64,000 bases of DNA from Gongronella butleri (lineage: Eukaryota > Mucoromycota > Mucoromycetes > Mucorales > Cunninghamellaceae): contig JAIWZP010000017.1 in assembly GCA_025201375.1 (NCBI GenBank), positions 248,001 to 312,000 on the forward strand, given 5' to 3'. The notes under the pieces were generated by a model. It did no database searches. It was not told where the DNA came from and was given only the letters and a program-made list of their open reading frames with translations. Positions 10,379 through 22,507 of the stretch are shown here, piece by piece (the first letter of the stretch is position 1; each line of letters starts with the position of its first letter). Made by a program: the position numbers and the translations under genes.

Positions 10379-11399
10379 CTGTACCGTCCCCTACCAAAAA
10401 AAATGTCGCAAAGTCAATTTTTCTGCAGTGCCAGCAGCACTCACGTTAATCACTTTAATCTCTTCTGTAGTATTGATCAAAAATGGCTCCAGTGACATGA
10501 AATTTTGTACAAACAATGGTATGGAGGTATAAAAAAGACTACAAAATTATAAAACGGATATCGTGAGCGGGTTTTGAAATAGAACAAAAAAGGGGAACCT
10601 GACGCGTCACGCGACGCGACGCGTACCCAAGCTTATACAATGGCCTGTGGAGACGAGTTGACATTATGAATCAATATCTCCAAATTTTTCTGAGACATCC
10701 GTGGAAGTGTTTAATTATTTCTGCCAATTCATTTTAGGGCACACGTGTCATGCCAGAGCGCAGCGTGCCAATTGGTCAATTTGTCCCTATGACGCGCAAA
10801 GCGCCAAAAAAGCATGGAAAAATGATTTTATCTCTAGCAAAAAAATTAATCTCTTTGTTGACTTGAAACTATGATAATTATTTAATTTGAAAGCCTAAAA
10901 GTAAATGCTATTGAGTAGCTGTGATTATGTCATCCAGCTAGGTCACCACGGTCACATTAAGGAAATCGCGGCATATGACGCGTCGGACGTGTCACAGTGA
11001 CAAATTGACCAATTGGCACGCTGCGCTCTGGTATGACACGTGTGCCCTAAAATGAATTGGCAGAAATAATTAAACACTTCCACGGATGTCTCAGAAAAAT
11101 TTGGAGATATTGATTCATAATGTCAACTCGTCTCCACAGGCCATTGTATAAGCTTGGGTACGCGTCGCGTCGCGTGACGCGTCAGGTTCCCCTTTTTTGT
11201 TCTATTTCAAAACCCGCTTACGATATCCGTTTTATAATTTTATATCTTTTTTATACCTCCATATACCATTGTTTACACAAAATTTCATGTCACTGGAGCC
11301 ATTTTTGATCAATACAGAAGAGATTAAAGTGATTAACGTGAGTGCTGGCACTGCAGAAAAATTGACTTTGCGACATTTTTTTGGTAGGGGACGGTACAG
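10379..11399. mobile_element. Foldback/MITE-like element 2, diverged copy of element 1
   Basis: A 1021 bp element with the same architecture as element 1: arms of about 405 bp around a ~210 bp loop. The ends are CTGTACCGTCCCCTACC and its complement, flanked by TA (10377-10378, 11400-11401). The two arms of this copy agree with each other more closely than with copy 1. For example, both arms share changes absent from copy 1 (CCGTCCCC against CCATACCC). No coding capacity. Confidence 0.85.
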
Positions 11400-11469
11400 T
11401 ACAAATTTACATCACACTCGAAGTTGTTTGCAAAATGCTATTTCACGTTGGGACGCGTTTCGGGGCTAG

Positions 11470-11780
11470 CTACACTTTGTTTTCGAAGAAATGGCGATAA
11501 AGGTAGATTTTTAAGGAAAAAGATGATTTCTCGATTAGTTTTGTACTGATCATGGTGGAACGGGGTTCATTCAACTGAGAATCAAATTCGCTGTCTTTTA
11601 TCATCGCAGCGCGACGTGGTTTGTTTCTTTCCTTTGCCGAGCAAATACGTGGAGGTTGAAATGGTTGATCGTGTGTCCCAAGTGTGCAAAGGGTGCTCAA
11701 CGGTATTGTCGTGCAAAGACAAAATAACACGCCTGCGCGCCTCTTATCTCTTTTGCAAATTTCAGCCTGATCAATCGATA
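11470..11780. repeat. Degenerate dispersed repeat, block D (island 1 copy)
   Basis: Colinear with about 51100-51480. Shared landmarks include GGGTTCAT followed by AGAGAATC, TGAAATGGTTGAT/TGAAATCTTTGAT and GTGCAAAGACAAAAT/GTGCAGGGACAAAAT. It is a diverged member of the same family as block C. Confidence 0.65.
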
Positions 11781-12841
11781 ATTTATCATAGCAAACCAGA
11801 GTTGAGATGGTGAATTTCTGGGAAACATGCCGATTTTTTTCGTCCGCGACTCGATTGCCACACGGGTTTTGATTAGAAAATGGATGACGATAGCAAGGTG
11901 ATGCATTATGCTTGGAGGTGCACGGGGTGGGATTACCCGTGGCGTGCGCCATTTCTTGGTTTTCACATGGGCGCGTGCTGCTATGTTGGGTGCTCGATTG
12001 CGTCCGGCACGATCGGAAAGCGATTGGGCTTGGGGGGGGGCAGCGTGTGTTTGATTCAGCGCGGTGTGAACCAAAAAGTCTGTGTGCAGCCAGCTGCCTC
12101 GCACACTAAACGAGGCGCGTGTGGCAAAAACACACGGCATTGCATGGAAAAGACGCTCAAAGAGTGGCCAATGGTGCATTGAATGCCAATGGATGCGCGG
12201 CTTGGCCAGCAGCAGCTTACGAAAGAAGGATGGGGGGATGAGGGGAAAAAAGGGGGACGGTCTGTCATCTGACAAGGCGATCATCGGTGTGCCTTTTTTT
12301 TTTTTTTGTGTGTGAGAGTGCGCACGGCCATGTCGCCTCTTTTTGTGCATCCCAATGCCCATTCCTCGGGATCAGCTTGGGCCGATGGTTTGTGGGATGC
12401 GCTACAAGACAAGAGAAGGCCGGCCACAAAAAATAATAAAAAAAAAACGAAGTGGCGGAGGGCTTTTTTTTTTTTTTTTTTGGGCCTTTTGAGTCATGGT
12501 TGGCACGCAGGGCGGGGGAACAAAAGGGAAAGCACGAACCATCATCGTTGTTGGTAACCTTGTTTGGAAGGCCTGGGACATTCACACACGGGCAACCCAA
12601 AATCATATGCCTGCTACGGGCAGCTCGGACGAAGTTTTGCCCTGTGTCACGACAGCACTGACGTTGCACAAAAAGATGGCAATCCCATCCATGGCGGCCC
12701 GTTCCAAGCTCCGCAATGCACTTAATTTTGGGGTGGGGTAACGAATTGAGCAGGAATTTCTCTTTCTTTTTTCCCTCTTTTTCTTTTTTTCTTGACACCC
12801 CCCCCTTTTTTTCTTTTTCTTACGACACGACTCGCTCCCTC

Positions 12842-14456
12842 ATGGACCAGATCAGGCACAGCATCCGCAGCAGAATGCCGCCCAAGGCGACCATTCAAAT
12901 TTTGCGCAAAGTGTTCGCGTTGCCGGCACCCGCGGCGCGCTTGCTTCTTGACGATATCACCAAGCCGCGCAAGGCACACAAGTCCTGGTACAAGAAGGTC
13001 AAGTGGAACGGCGAGTGGTCTGGTTGCTGGATTGGCGAGAATATCCAAAAAGTCGACGACCAGGGCCTGGCCGACCGCATCGCAAAGGCCGACATTGTCA
13101 TTTTCAATGTGCATGGTAAAAAAAAAAAAGACACGCGCATGGATCGCCCTCAACTCAACTTTCCCCCCTTTCTTTTAATGATGGAATTTAGGTGGCGGCT
13201 TCCGTGTGGGAAAGAGTAAGCAGCAGATGGCTCATACGCGTCACGGGGAAACGCGTCCACTCATCCATAATTCCACTTTTTCAATGATTTTGCACCCGTG
13301 CAGGCACCATGTTTTTGGCAACGTACATCAAGTGGATCCGCGTGCTCAAAGAAAAGTACGGTGTGACGCTGTTGATCATGTCGGTAGACTACAGGTACGC
13401 CTTTTTTTTTTTTTCTTCTCATTGTGCCAAAAGAAGCATTGGAACGTGATTCATGAGTTGATTTGGTGATCCGGCAATTGCCCTCCCTTTTTCTCATTTT
13501 ATTTCATTTTTATTTCTTTTTGGGAGCGCAGGCTAGCACCTGAATACAAATTCCCAAGCCCCGTGGAAGATGTGGTACGAGCATATGAATGCCTCGTCAA
13601 GACACACAAGGTGGACGGGTCCAAGATCATTGCCACGGGTGATTCAGCAGGCTCTGCGCTCGTTTTGGAAATGTTGTTCATTACGCACGACCCGAGCATG
13701 TTTGAGATTGTCACGGACGACCCTGACGGCGAGGCCGAGACGGGGGCGCCAATTTTGACGGAATTGCCGCGTCCTGCGGGCACGGTGTTGATCTCGCCGC
13801 TGGTGACGGAGGAGACGACGTCGCAGTCGTGGAAGGAGAATGTGAAATATGACTATGTGTCGCAGTCGACGGCGAAATTGATCAAAAAGGACTATTTCCA
13901 GCCATTGGACGCGAACGCGCCACCCGATGCGCAGCATGTGCTTGGGATCATGAAGCTGCAGACCGGGTTCCGCGCGTTCTTTAGTCCGCGCGTGCTCATG
14001 TACATTGGCAACAAGGAGGTGATGCGCGACGACGCGCTTGATCTTGCGGCCAAGGCCGAGCAGGACGGCGTGGACATTGAAATTGTCATGGAAGACTGCG
14101 TGCACGACTGGTTCTGCGTGCGCGAGGTCGTCAAGGACAAGGCGGTCCTGGAGCGCGGCGATAAAATCTTTGCCGATTTCTGCTACCGATCCGTCATCTT
14201 GTCTCGCGATCCCAATGCCAAGATGGGCCACGCTTACGACACCGCCGCCGCATCGCACCACTCGTCCAACCCGGCCTCCGTCTCACGCGATGGCCTGCAT
14301 GCCGTCCCCGAAATGAACGAGGACGAAGACGACGAATTCCACGAAGCAATGACAGACTATACCGACCTCAATTCAACCACGTCCACCGCCGTCTACGAGC
14401 GCTACGTATCCAATGACAAGGGCACACGAACAAAAACATTGACCGTGTTTGTCTAG
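12842..14456 (+). CDS. HSL-type alpha/beta hydrolase (esterase/lipase), 4 exons
   Basis: Exons 12842-13115, 13192-13215 (24 nt), 13304-13394 and 13532-14456 give 437 aa. The oxyanion-hole motif HGGGF is assembled across the first intron, around residue 91. The nucleophile elbow GDSAG lies in the last exon. An Asp (near VMRDDALD) and a His (CVHDWF) are placed to complete the Ser-Asp-His triad. LAPEYKFPSPVED is a standard HSL-family block. The enzyme should hydrolyse carboxyl esters of lipids, sterols or small acyl groups; substrate cannot be read from sequence. The last ~70 residues are an acidic Ser/Thr-rich tail outside the fold, possibly regulatory. No signal peptide is obvious. The start is the ATG of the first long exon, preceded by a pyrimidine-rich leader. 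Confidence 0.9.
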
Positions 14457-15086
14457 CTTTTCCCCTCAACTCGTGTCGTTTTTCCCCACTTTTTTTCTCT
14501 CTCTCTCTTTTTTTTTTACCCTCTGTATTCCACCATGTACTTTGATTACTCTTTTTGTCATAAAAATAGTGTGTCTTTTTTCATCCATTTTCGATTAGGT
14601 TTGGGCCACGAGACCCATCTTTTTGGGTATGCGTGAATAAAACAAGCGGAATCAGCCTCCCCTTGTCAATTGCCGTGGAAAAAAGGCAAGTGCGAACGTG
14701 CGTTTTGATTGTCAGAGAGATCGGCAGGCGTCCCAACATTGATGGCGCGGCCGCAGATGCGGTGTCATTGACAGGTTCAAAAATCAAAAGAGCGCTTTTT
14801 TGTGATTTTGATTTTGATTTTTGCGCCCACTGTGAGGTCCTGGTGGTCTCGCCCATGTGATTGCTCTTTGGGGTACATGATCAGCATGGTCGTTTGGGCC
14901 CGTGAGATACCTGGCATACACGAGCTGGGCATGTCTGCTTGGCAGCTTGGCGTCCAATTGGCCACAATTTAGTGAGAGCTAGAAAAAAAAAGGGGGATGT
15001 TCCAACTGCGCTCTTTTTTTTTTTCTGGCTCAATTCACTTTTTTTTTGTTCACTTCTTTCACTCTTTTTTTTTGTTTTTGTTATTT
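14457..15086. other. Intergenic spacer between hydrolase and STIMATE genes
   Basis: 630 bp between two plus-strand genes. Pyrimidine-rich stretches follow the hydrolase stop and precede the next start (15010-15080). No gene or RNA seen. Confidence 0.6.
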
Positions 15087-16123
15087 ATGCTATCTCGCTT
15101 GGCGTATCGTTTCGCTGGTTTTGACGAAAGTACGTGTTTTGACGCGGCGGGCGGCCCTCCAGCTGACGACGAAGGGTGCAAGTTGCTGGATGGGTTTGCT
15201 ATTGTCGTGCAGATCCTCTTGGCGTCGTCGGCGTTTGGCGTCCTCGTGTTCAAACGTTACAGGGAGCGGCCCCAGCGCCCCGTCGATATTTGGTAGGCGG
15301 CTGTTTTTTTGCCCATGGGGGGCATTTCAATTGGCTCACGTTTCTTTTTTTCCCTCCATGAACGCAGGGCATTAGACGTGAGCAAGCAATTCCTCGGAGG
15401 CGCAGTCGTGCACGCGGGGAATCTGCTCGTGAGTTATTTGGTCGGGCGACCAAAGCATGGAGCGCCGAGCAATTTGTGCGTTTGGTACCTTTTAAACGTG
15501 TTTCTGGACTGCACGATTGGCGTGGGCATTCTGTGGTGCTGGCTGCGCGCGCTGCAATGGGTACTCGAGACGCAATTGCACATCACCTACGTGCGCAGCG
15601 GCAAATACGGGCCTGGTCCGCTGCATCGCCGCCTAAAGCCATGGCTGAAGCAGACGTTCATCTTCATCCTGGCCGAGGCACTCATGAAAACGTGTGTGTA
15701 CACCATGCTGCGCCTTTTCCCCGTGCTCTTTCGCATCGGCAATTGGGCACTCGAGTGGACAAAGGGCAATTACCGCTACCAAGTCATCTTTGTCATGCTC
15801 ATGTAAGACACTTTTTGTGCAAAAAGTGGCACACGTCACCTCACGTCACATCATGTCGTGTCGCGTCACGTCATGCCACGTCATGACAAAAAAGCGCGTC
15901 GGGATCGCATAAAATCGCATGAATTACTTACTTTTTATTATTTTGACCCAGATTCCCCCTCCTGCTCAACGGCATGCAATTCTGGATTGTCGACACGATT
16001 GTCAAAATGACGCCGGTGCATCCGGGCACCGAGTCGTTGCCGTCGCACCATGATTCTGCTACTGCTGCTGCGGAAGAACAGCGCGATGTCGATGAAAACA
16101 CGCCATTGATTGGATCGCGATAA
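15087..16123 (+). CDS. STIMATE/TMEM110-family multipass membrane protein (3 exons)
   Basis: Exons 15087-15292, 15368-15802 and 15952-16123 give 270 aa. The family signature is clear. After CKLLDGFAIVVQ come a first membrane segment, FKRYRERPQRPVDIW, LDVSKQFLGGAVVHAGNLL, then CVWYLLNVFLDCTIGV and, at the end, FPLLLNGMQFWIVD. About four to five membrane segments are predicted by eye. Human STIMATE is an ER protein at ER-plasma-membrane contacts that promotes STIM1 conversion. The fungal members (vacuolar-membrane-protein family) lack a STIM partner in most fungi, so the function here is open. The C-terminus carries an acidic tail ending NTPLIGSR, which resembles a dileucine-type vacuolar sorting signal (inference). 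The second intron contains repeated CACGTCA-like words. Confidence 0.9.
15829..15889 (+). repeat. CACGTCA/CATGTCG degenerate array inside a STIMATE intron
   Basis: About nine imperfect copies of a CACGTCA-like heptamer lie in tandem just after the donor of intron 2. Their cores resemble CRE-type ACGTCA sites. This may be simple-sequence drift rather than function. Confidence 0.5.
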
Positions 16124-16172
16124 TGATATCACTTTGTTTTAGATTCCCCCCTGCTCCTCCATGCCCTCCCAC

Positions 16173-16178
16173 AATAAA
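16173..16178 (+). terminator. AATAAA polyadenylation signal, STIMATE gene
   Basis: AATAAA lies 50 nt past the STIMATE-family stop codon, a usual distance for a eukaryotic cleavage signal. Confidence 0.5.
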
Positions 16179-16588
16179 TTAAGCCTTGCTTATGTCTTGT
16201 CAAGTTTGCTTTTGCGCAGAAATTTGCTTTTTCTCCGCATCCATCACCTTTTGGATGACAAAACGGTCTACTTTGACTAACCAACAACTCACGAGCGAGT
16301 TACATCAAGCCAAAAATCAAATCAATGCGTGGTCCAACTCGCAAACCCGCCAAAATGCTTAGGAACAAGCCAAATTCTGCTTTTCTCTGCATTCAGAGGC
16401 ACTCGGCTGCTGAAAAGTGCAAAAAAGCGCGTCAGTCAACAATTTGGCGGGCGCATTGCCGGAGTGTGAAAATGCATAAATACAAGAAAATAAAGAGGCG
16501 GAGGCGCCATTTCAACCCTTTTCTTTCTCATTTTCTTTCTTGTGATTCCTTGATCGTTGTTGATCACACCCCCATATAGAAAAAGGAC

Positions 16589-17134
16589 ATGGTTAGCAAA
16601 GACGACGACAGCGCGAAGCAGGTGGTGGACGAAACAAAGCAGGCGCAGGTACAGCGCTTTGCGCAGCTTGTCAAAGAAAAGCGCAAAAGCAAGAAAGACG
16701 CCTCGGATCTCGCGATCGATGGGGACGACGACGAGGAAAAGAGCGAGCGCAAGCGTCTCAAGCTGGAGAAGAAGCTGTCGAGGCGGCAGCAGCCTTCCGA
16801 GTCCGCGATCGAGGGCAACGCTGGCACAAACGACATGGAATTGGACGAACAAGACGAACAAGACGACGACGACGCGGCCGATCGTGAATTACAAGAGCAA
16901 GACCAAGACGAGGAGGAGGAAGAGGACCGGGGACTTGAGATGTTCCCTGAATTTGCCGGTCCGCAGCAGCATACACAGCAAGAAATTGAGATTCTGCGCA
17001 ACATGGGTATTCCCGAGTGGCTTTTGCAGCCGACGGTCGTCAAACCCGAGGAGGGCTGCGCCTTGGAGGACGTGGGGCTGTCTCCTAGTCTCGTGGAACG
17101 CTGCCAGGAACAAGGCATTGACCGGTTCTTTGCT

Positions 17135-17206
<72 letters not shown>

Positions 17207-19098
17207 GGAAAAAAGCTAAAAAGTCGCGCATTCATCTCATCCACTTTATTTCAACCAGTGCAAATGAAAGTGATTCCCGTGTTTTTACGGCGGCAAGCAC
17301 TGTACGATTCTCGGCACGCGCCAGGGGATTTGTGCATCTCTGCGCCCACAGGCAGCGGCAAGACAATGGCCTATGTGCTCCCCATTGTCGATATTTTGTC
17401 CAAACGCATTGTCACACGGTTGCGCGCGCTCATTGTGCTGCCTACACGCGATCTCGTCCAGCAAGTCAAGGAGACATTCGATGCCTTTGTCAAGGGCACC
17501 AACCTCAAGGTTGCCACCGCCGTCGGACAGCACTCTTACGGCCATGAACGCGCCGCATTGGTTGGCCAGGGCACAGAGACGTAAGTTTAGCCACATGAGA
17601 GCAACCAGGCCGATGGAAATTCGTTTGAAAAGACAAGAAAAGGGCCAAAAAAGATGAGAAATTGGACCAAAAAAAGAAACGCGAAAAAGTGGCCCAGGCG
17701 CCAACGTGAAAAAGATACGATAAAAGGAAACCTGCAAGATCGAGAGAAATTGGAAGAGGACGCGAGGCGATCGGAAAAGATGTAGGCACTCACGCCTCTT
17801 TTTATGCAGATTTGACGGCGGTTTCTCCAAGGTGGATATTTTGATTGCCACGCCTGGCCGTCTGATGGATCATTTGAAGGAGACACCTAATTTCACGCTG
17901 CAACATCTGCGATTCCTGGTCATTGACGAGGCAGATCGCTTGCTGAATCAAAATTATCAAGATTGGCTGCATCACATTCTCCAAGCGACGCGTCCCGCGG
18001 CCGCATCACTGCATGATGATAATGATACCACCTCGCTCCCCACCAACAAGCCCTGCATCACCCTCAAGACCAATGCCAATGGGTAAAAAGAAAAAGAAAA
18101 AGAAAAAGAAAAAAAAACAGCACGAAAACTCAATTTTTTTTTTATTATTTCAGAGTGATTGAATCGGACGCGATGGCGCCCAGCTTTTTGTCGTCGCGCT
18201 TCCAGCTCCCCGGCACGGATCTCGACTTGCCCAAGGTGCCGAGCGTAAGTTGCTATTTTTCTTTTTTTTGAGTCACTGGATGCATTGAAGGCTGAAAAAT
18301 GGCTTTTTAGGTACAAAAACTACTGTTTTCGGCAACGTTGACCAAGGATCCCGGCAAGATTGCGAGCTTGCACCTTGTTGACCCGGAGTACATCAGTGTG
18401 CAACGCGAGCAGGGCGAAGCGGGCGAGGCGCAGCAGCAGTACACGACGCCAGCCGGGCTCAAGGAGTACATGACGATCTGCTCGACAAGCAGCAAGCCAC
18501 TGGTGCTGATTTACCTGCTGTGCCACCTCAAGATCACGTCGAGCCTGTGCTTCACAAAGTCGGTCGAGTCGGCGCGGCAATTGCGCATGCTGCTGGACAC
18601 GTTTAACAAGGGCTTGCCCGACGACCAGCGGCTCAGTGTCGTCGAATATTCGAGCGACCTGACAAACGCGAAACGCAAGGCCATGATGAAACAATTCAAA
18701 GATGGCCAGATCGATTTGTGAGTAACCCTTTCTTTTTTCCCTCAATGGCAGAAATCACGCTGATCAACTACTTTTTTTTTTCTTGCCGCCTTAGGATGAT
18801 CTGTTCTGACCTGATTGGGCGTGGTATTGACTTGGACAATGTGAGTGTGGTGATCAGCTACGATATTCCTCTGTTCATGGACAAGTATATTCATCGCGTG
18901 GGCCGCACAGCGCGTGCAGGGCGGTCAGGCACAGCATACACGCTCGTGGAGACAAAGGAAGCGCGGTATTTCAAAGCAATGTTGCGCCAAGCGGGGCATG
19001 CCAAGCAAGTGGACCGCTTGGATGTCGCGCGCAACGAATTGGACACCTACCAGGAAGGCTATGACGCTGTCATGGCCCTCCTCGAGCAAGAAGACTAG
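16589..19098 (+). CDS. DBP6: DEAD-box RNA helicase, DDX51/Dbp6 type (6 exons)
   Basis: Exons 16589-17135, 17259-17580, 17810-18082, 18154-18244, 18311-18717 and 18795-19098 give 647 aa. The N-terminal ~130 residues are Lys/Asp/Glu-rich and nucleolar-like. Helicase motifs appear in order: SAPTGSGKT (I), [10 protein letters not shown] (Ia), [10 protein letters not shown] (Ib), VIDEADRLL (II, DEAD), LLFSATLT (III, SAT), [10 protein letters not shown] (V) and [12 protein letters not shown] (VI). An upstream Q-motif-like region precedes motif I, with LRRQALYD in place of the usual FPVQ block. The insert between motifs II and III, including LPGTDLDLP, is typical of the Dbp6/DDX51 subfamily. These helicases act early in 60S ribosomal subunit assembly in the nucleolus. 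Intron 1 carries 68 consecutive A residues immediately after its donor. Confidence 0.95.
17138..17205 (+). repeat. A68 homopolymer in DBP6 intron 1
   Basis: An uninterrupted run of 68 A begins right after the GT of the donor. It is one of the longest runs in the window. Confidence 0.9.
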
Positions 19099-19132
19099 CC
19101 TTTTGCTTTGAAACACATGTTGTGCCCATCGA

Positions 19133-19138
19133 AATAAA
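19133..19138 (+). terminator. AATAAA polyadenylation signal, DBP6 gene
   Basis: AATAAA lies 35 nt after the DBP6 stop codon. Confidence 0.5.
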
Positions 19139-19339
19139 AAACGAACCTTAAAACGAAATCGGGGTTGAGTGTCAAAAGCATGCACACACACACAAAAAAA
19201 AAAAAAAAAAGGACCAAAAACAAAAAAAAAAAAGAGATAAACGCATTTTCTCCGCTCTTTTTTTTTTATTTCGCTTTTCTTCCCTGTTTCTATCTCTTTT
19301 CCGCTTTCACGTCCCACACCCCTTTTTTTTTTCTTTATC

Positions 19340-20408
19340 ATGGATAAGGCCAGTTCTCGTGGCGACCCAGGGCCTTCCTCTGGTGCACACGATAGCAACA
19401 AGACATATGGAACACTTGCACCTGGACAAGGGTCGTCGTCGACGCTCCGGTCGGACGACGAGCCCCGACGACGTCAAACGATCGATATCGACGCCATGGA
19501 AGACGACGATGCCCTTGTACCGGACGAAACAGACATTGCTGACGACGCTGAGCCAGTGGAAGACGAGGACGAGGAAGACGAAGAGGACGAGGAAGAAGAA
19601 GAACAAGAAGAAGACGACGCACGACCGTCTTTACGGCGTCGCGTGACGTTGCGGCGTCACTCGTCGCATGCCGAGGACGACCGGCGCTCGTGTACGAGCA
19701 TTGAGCGCGAAATGACGCTCAAAGACCGCCAAGAGGTAAAGAAGACAAGGACGAAAACAGGAAAAGAAAAGAAGGAGGGAACCATTGATCATGGGAGGCC
19801 CAAAACAGACCCCTGGACACGCTGACATTTAGAGAATTTTTAAAAAAAATTAGGAAATGAACAAACGGCATCCATTTGGTTTGCCTCTCTGGAAACCCGC
19901 GCTGTACAAAAAATCACGCTCGGTGGTGCGTCGCGCAAACAATGCATTGCACGCGTCTCCATCTTCATCGCCGGAATTGTTCCTCGATCCTGGCAACATT
20001 GCATGGCTGTTTGTGTTTGGATGGTGGCTCTCTGCCGTCACGTTTATTCTATCGCTCGTGATGATGTGCGTGCCGCCCAATGGCCGTATCTATGGTCTCG
20101 TTTTGCGTGAACTCGCGTTTTACCTGCTTTGGCCGTTTGGGCGCTATGTTGAAAGGCACGTCGAGATTACACCCACGCCATTGTCCCCTCAAGATACCCA
20201 ACACGATGACGAGGAGGCCATTGGTCTGCTCAATGGCCAGCCATCCAAGCGACATGCACATGACCTGCTCCATGGCATCATCGCCTTTGTCCGCCTTGGC
20301 CCTGCAGCCTGGATCTATTATCTTCTCTTTTTCGCCATCCTGGGTAAGATTATCCCATGTGCTCACACTAAGAAAAAAAACAGGCACCCCCTGATCTACC
20401 TTGTGCGA

Positions 20409-20455
<47 letters not shown>

Positions 20456-22062
20456 AATTTTCTAATTTTATTGTCTTTTTTTTTGTTTGTTAGCGCCCCT
20501 GCTCATGGTGGTGTCGACCATTTGCTGGCTGTGCGTCATCACGATTCCCATGGCGAAGCTCAATTATCTGCTTGTGAGGCACTTGCGGCGGCATCCATTG
20601 AGTCTGCGCTTCAAAAGCAGCCCATCGGTGCAATTGGCGGCCACAGGCAAGCCTGCAGTGATTCTGCTGTGCACGTACCAGGCCATTGGCTGGCAATACT
20701 ACAAGTACACGTACGACGGCATCAACATCATCTTCATCAACACCATGCCACTCGTGTTTTTCGTCATTTTTGACGATTTTGTCCTCAAGCACTACTTTCC
20801 CGATTGGGCCATCACGCAAGCAACCTTCCTGTTCATGCTGTCGCTTGTCTCCGTCATTCCGCTCTCGTACTTTATCGGCATGGGCGTCAGTTCCATCTCC
20901 GCCCAATCTTCCATGGGCCTAGCCGCCGCCATCAATGCCACCTTTGGCTCCATCATTGAAATCATCCTTTATTCGGTCGCCCTGATGAATGGCAAGAGCA
21001 GACTCGTCGAGGGCTCGCTCATTGGCAGCTTCTTGGCCGGCGTGCTCCTTATGCCTGGCATGAGTATGATTAGCGGCAGCGTCAAACGCAAAGAGCAGCG
21101 CTTCAATGCCAAGAGTGCAGGTAAAAAAAACAAAAAGAAAAAAAGTTCGATCCACGCCAATTAAGAGCGGATCAAGAATGGGGGGGGGAATGACGACACA
21201 CGCTAACCCCGCTTTTTTTTTCCCCCCTCAGGTGTCACGGCCACCATGCTCATTATGGCCATTATTGGCTCGCTCACGCCAACCTTGTTTTACCAGATGT
21301 TTGGCTCGGTAGGTGGCGGGGGGAGGGAAGCAGAGAGAGGAAAAAAGAGTAAAAACGAGAAAAACGGGGGAAAATGCGAAAAACGAGCAAAAACGAGCAA
21401 GAACGGGCAAAAAATAAAAGAAACGACAGGATCTCATTTTTTTTTTTCACGTCCTAGTTTGAGCTCAAATGTGTTGGCTGTCCAGATACCATGTCAAATG
21501 GCACCATTGCTTGCAATCGGTGCTATTACGACCAAATGAACCCGACGATCGATCCTGTGTATCAAAACAGCGTCAAGCCGCTCATGTACATCTGTGCGGC
21601 CATCCTGCCCTCGGTAAGAGATCCCTGGAAACGCGTCAGAAGGACGCGAAACGTCTGTTTGGGAAGCAATTGGCGACGAATTCATGCGATGGCACTGCGA
21701 TGCGACGCGTTGGCACCAAACCACGTGACGTCTCACCTCTTTTTCTAATTTTTTGGCAGGCATACGTGATTGGCTTGGTATTTAGCTTGCACACGCACGT
21801 CGAAATGGTGTGGAATAGCGCCAAACCGGTGCAGGCGCAGGAATCATACTACCAAAAGCTGCTGCCTGGCCATATCATCTCTCAATTGATCCATCACGGC
21901 TCCACACATGCACCTGCTGCCACAGCACCGCCTGCAAACCAGCCAGATGCGCACACACATCGTCAAGATCACATCCATCCGGCACCCGCATCCCACCATG
22001 CCGATGGTAACCGCTTTTTTTTCTTTTCTACTCTTTTCTCATCTCAATGTCTCTCCAATTCA

Positions 22063-22100
<38 letters not shown>

Positions 22101-22434
22101 TTTTGGTTGTAGGTCTGCACACATCACCTCTGATTGCCGTCAAACACCCATCAGCAGTGTCCCCGATGCCCACATCCGCCGGTGACGGCAGCCCCTCGCT
22201 TGTTCAAGCGCCTGTTGCGTTCATCCACGCCAAGGAACCCGAGGAGGAGGAGGAAGAGGAAGAGATGGCTGGCCACGACTCGCCCAATTGGAGCAAAACA
22301 AAGAGTTTTACCATTCTTTTCGGATGCACATTGCTTTACGCCATTGTTGCCGAGATTCTCGTGGACACCGTCGACATTGTCATGGAGAGCATTGCCATTG
22401 ACGAGAAATTCCTCGGTCTCACGCTGTTTGCCTT

Positions 22435-22507
<73 letters not shown>

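Larger units (their letters stand above)
6878..12841. other. Gene-poor repeat island 1
   Basis: About 6 kb without a credible gene. It contains degenerate dispersed repeats, two near-palindromic elements (listed separately), a cluster of AAGCTTGA-type motifs at about 9830-10260, and many TACWGTA heptamers. The 12.3-12.8 kb end is homopolymer-rich promoter-side sequence of the hydrolase. All ORFs here lack family-like sequence or codon structure. Confidence 0.7.

Noticed and set aside
11697..12362. Minus-strand ORF of 221 codons in island 1
   Set aside because: Composition is random-like (His/Arg/Pro), there is no family block and part of it overlaps a dispersed repeat.
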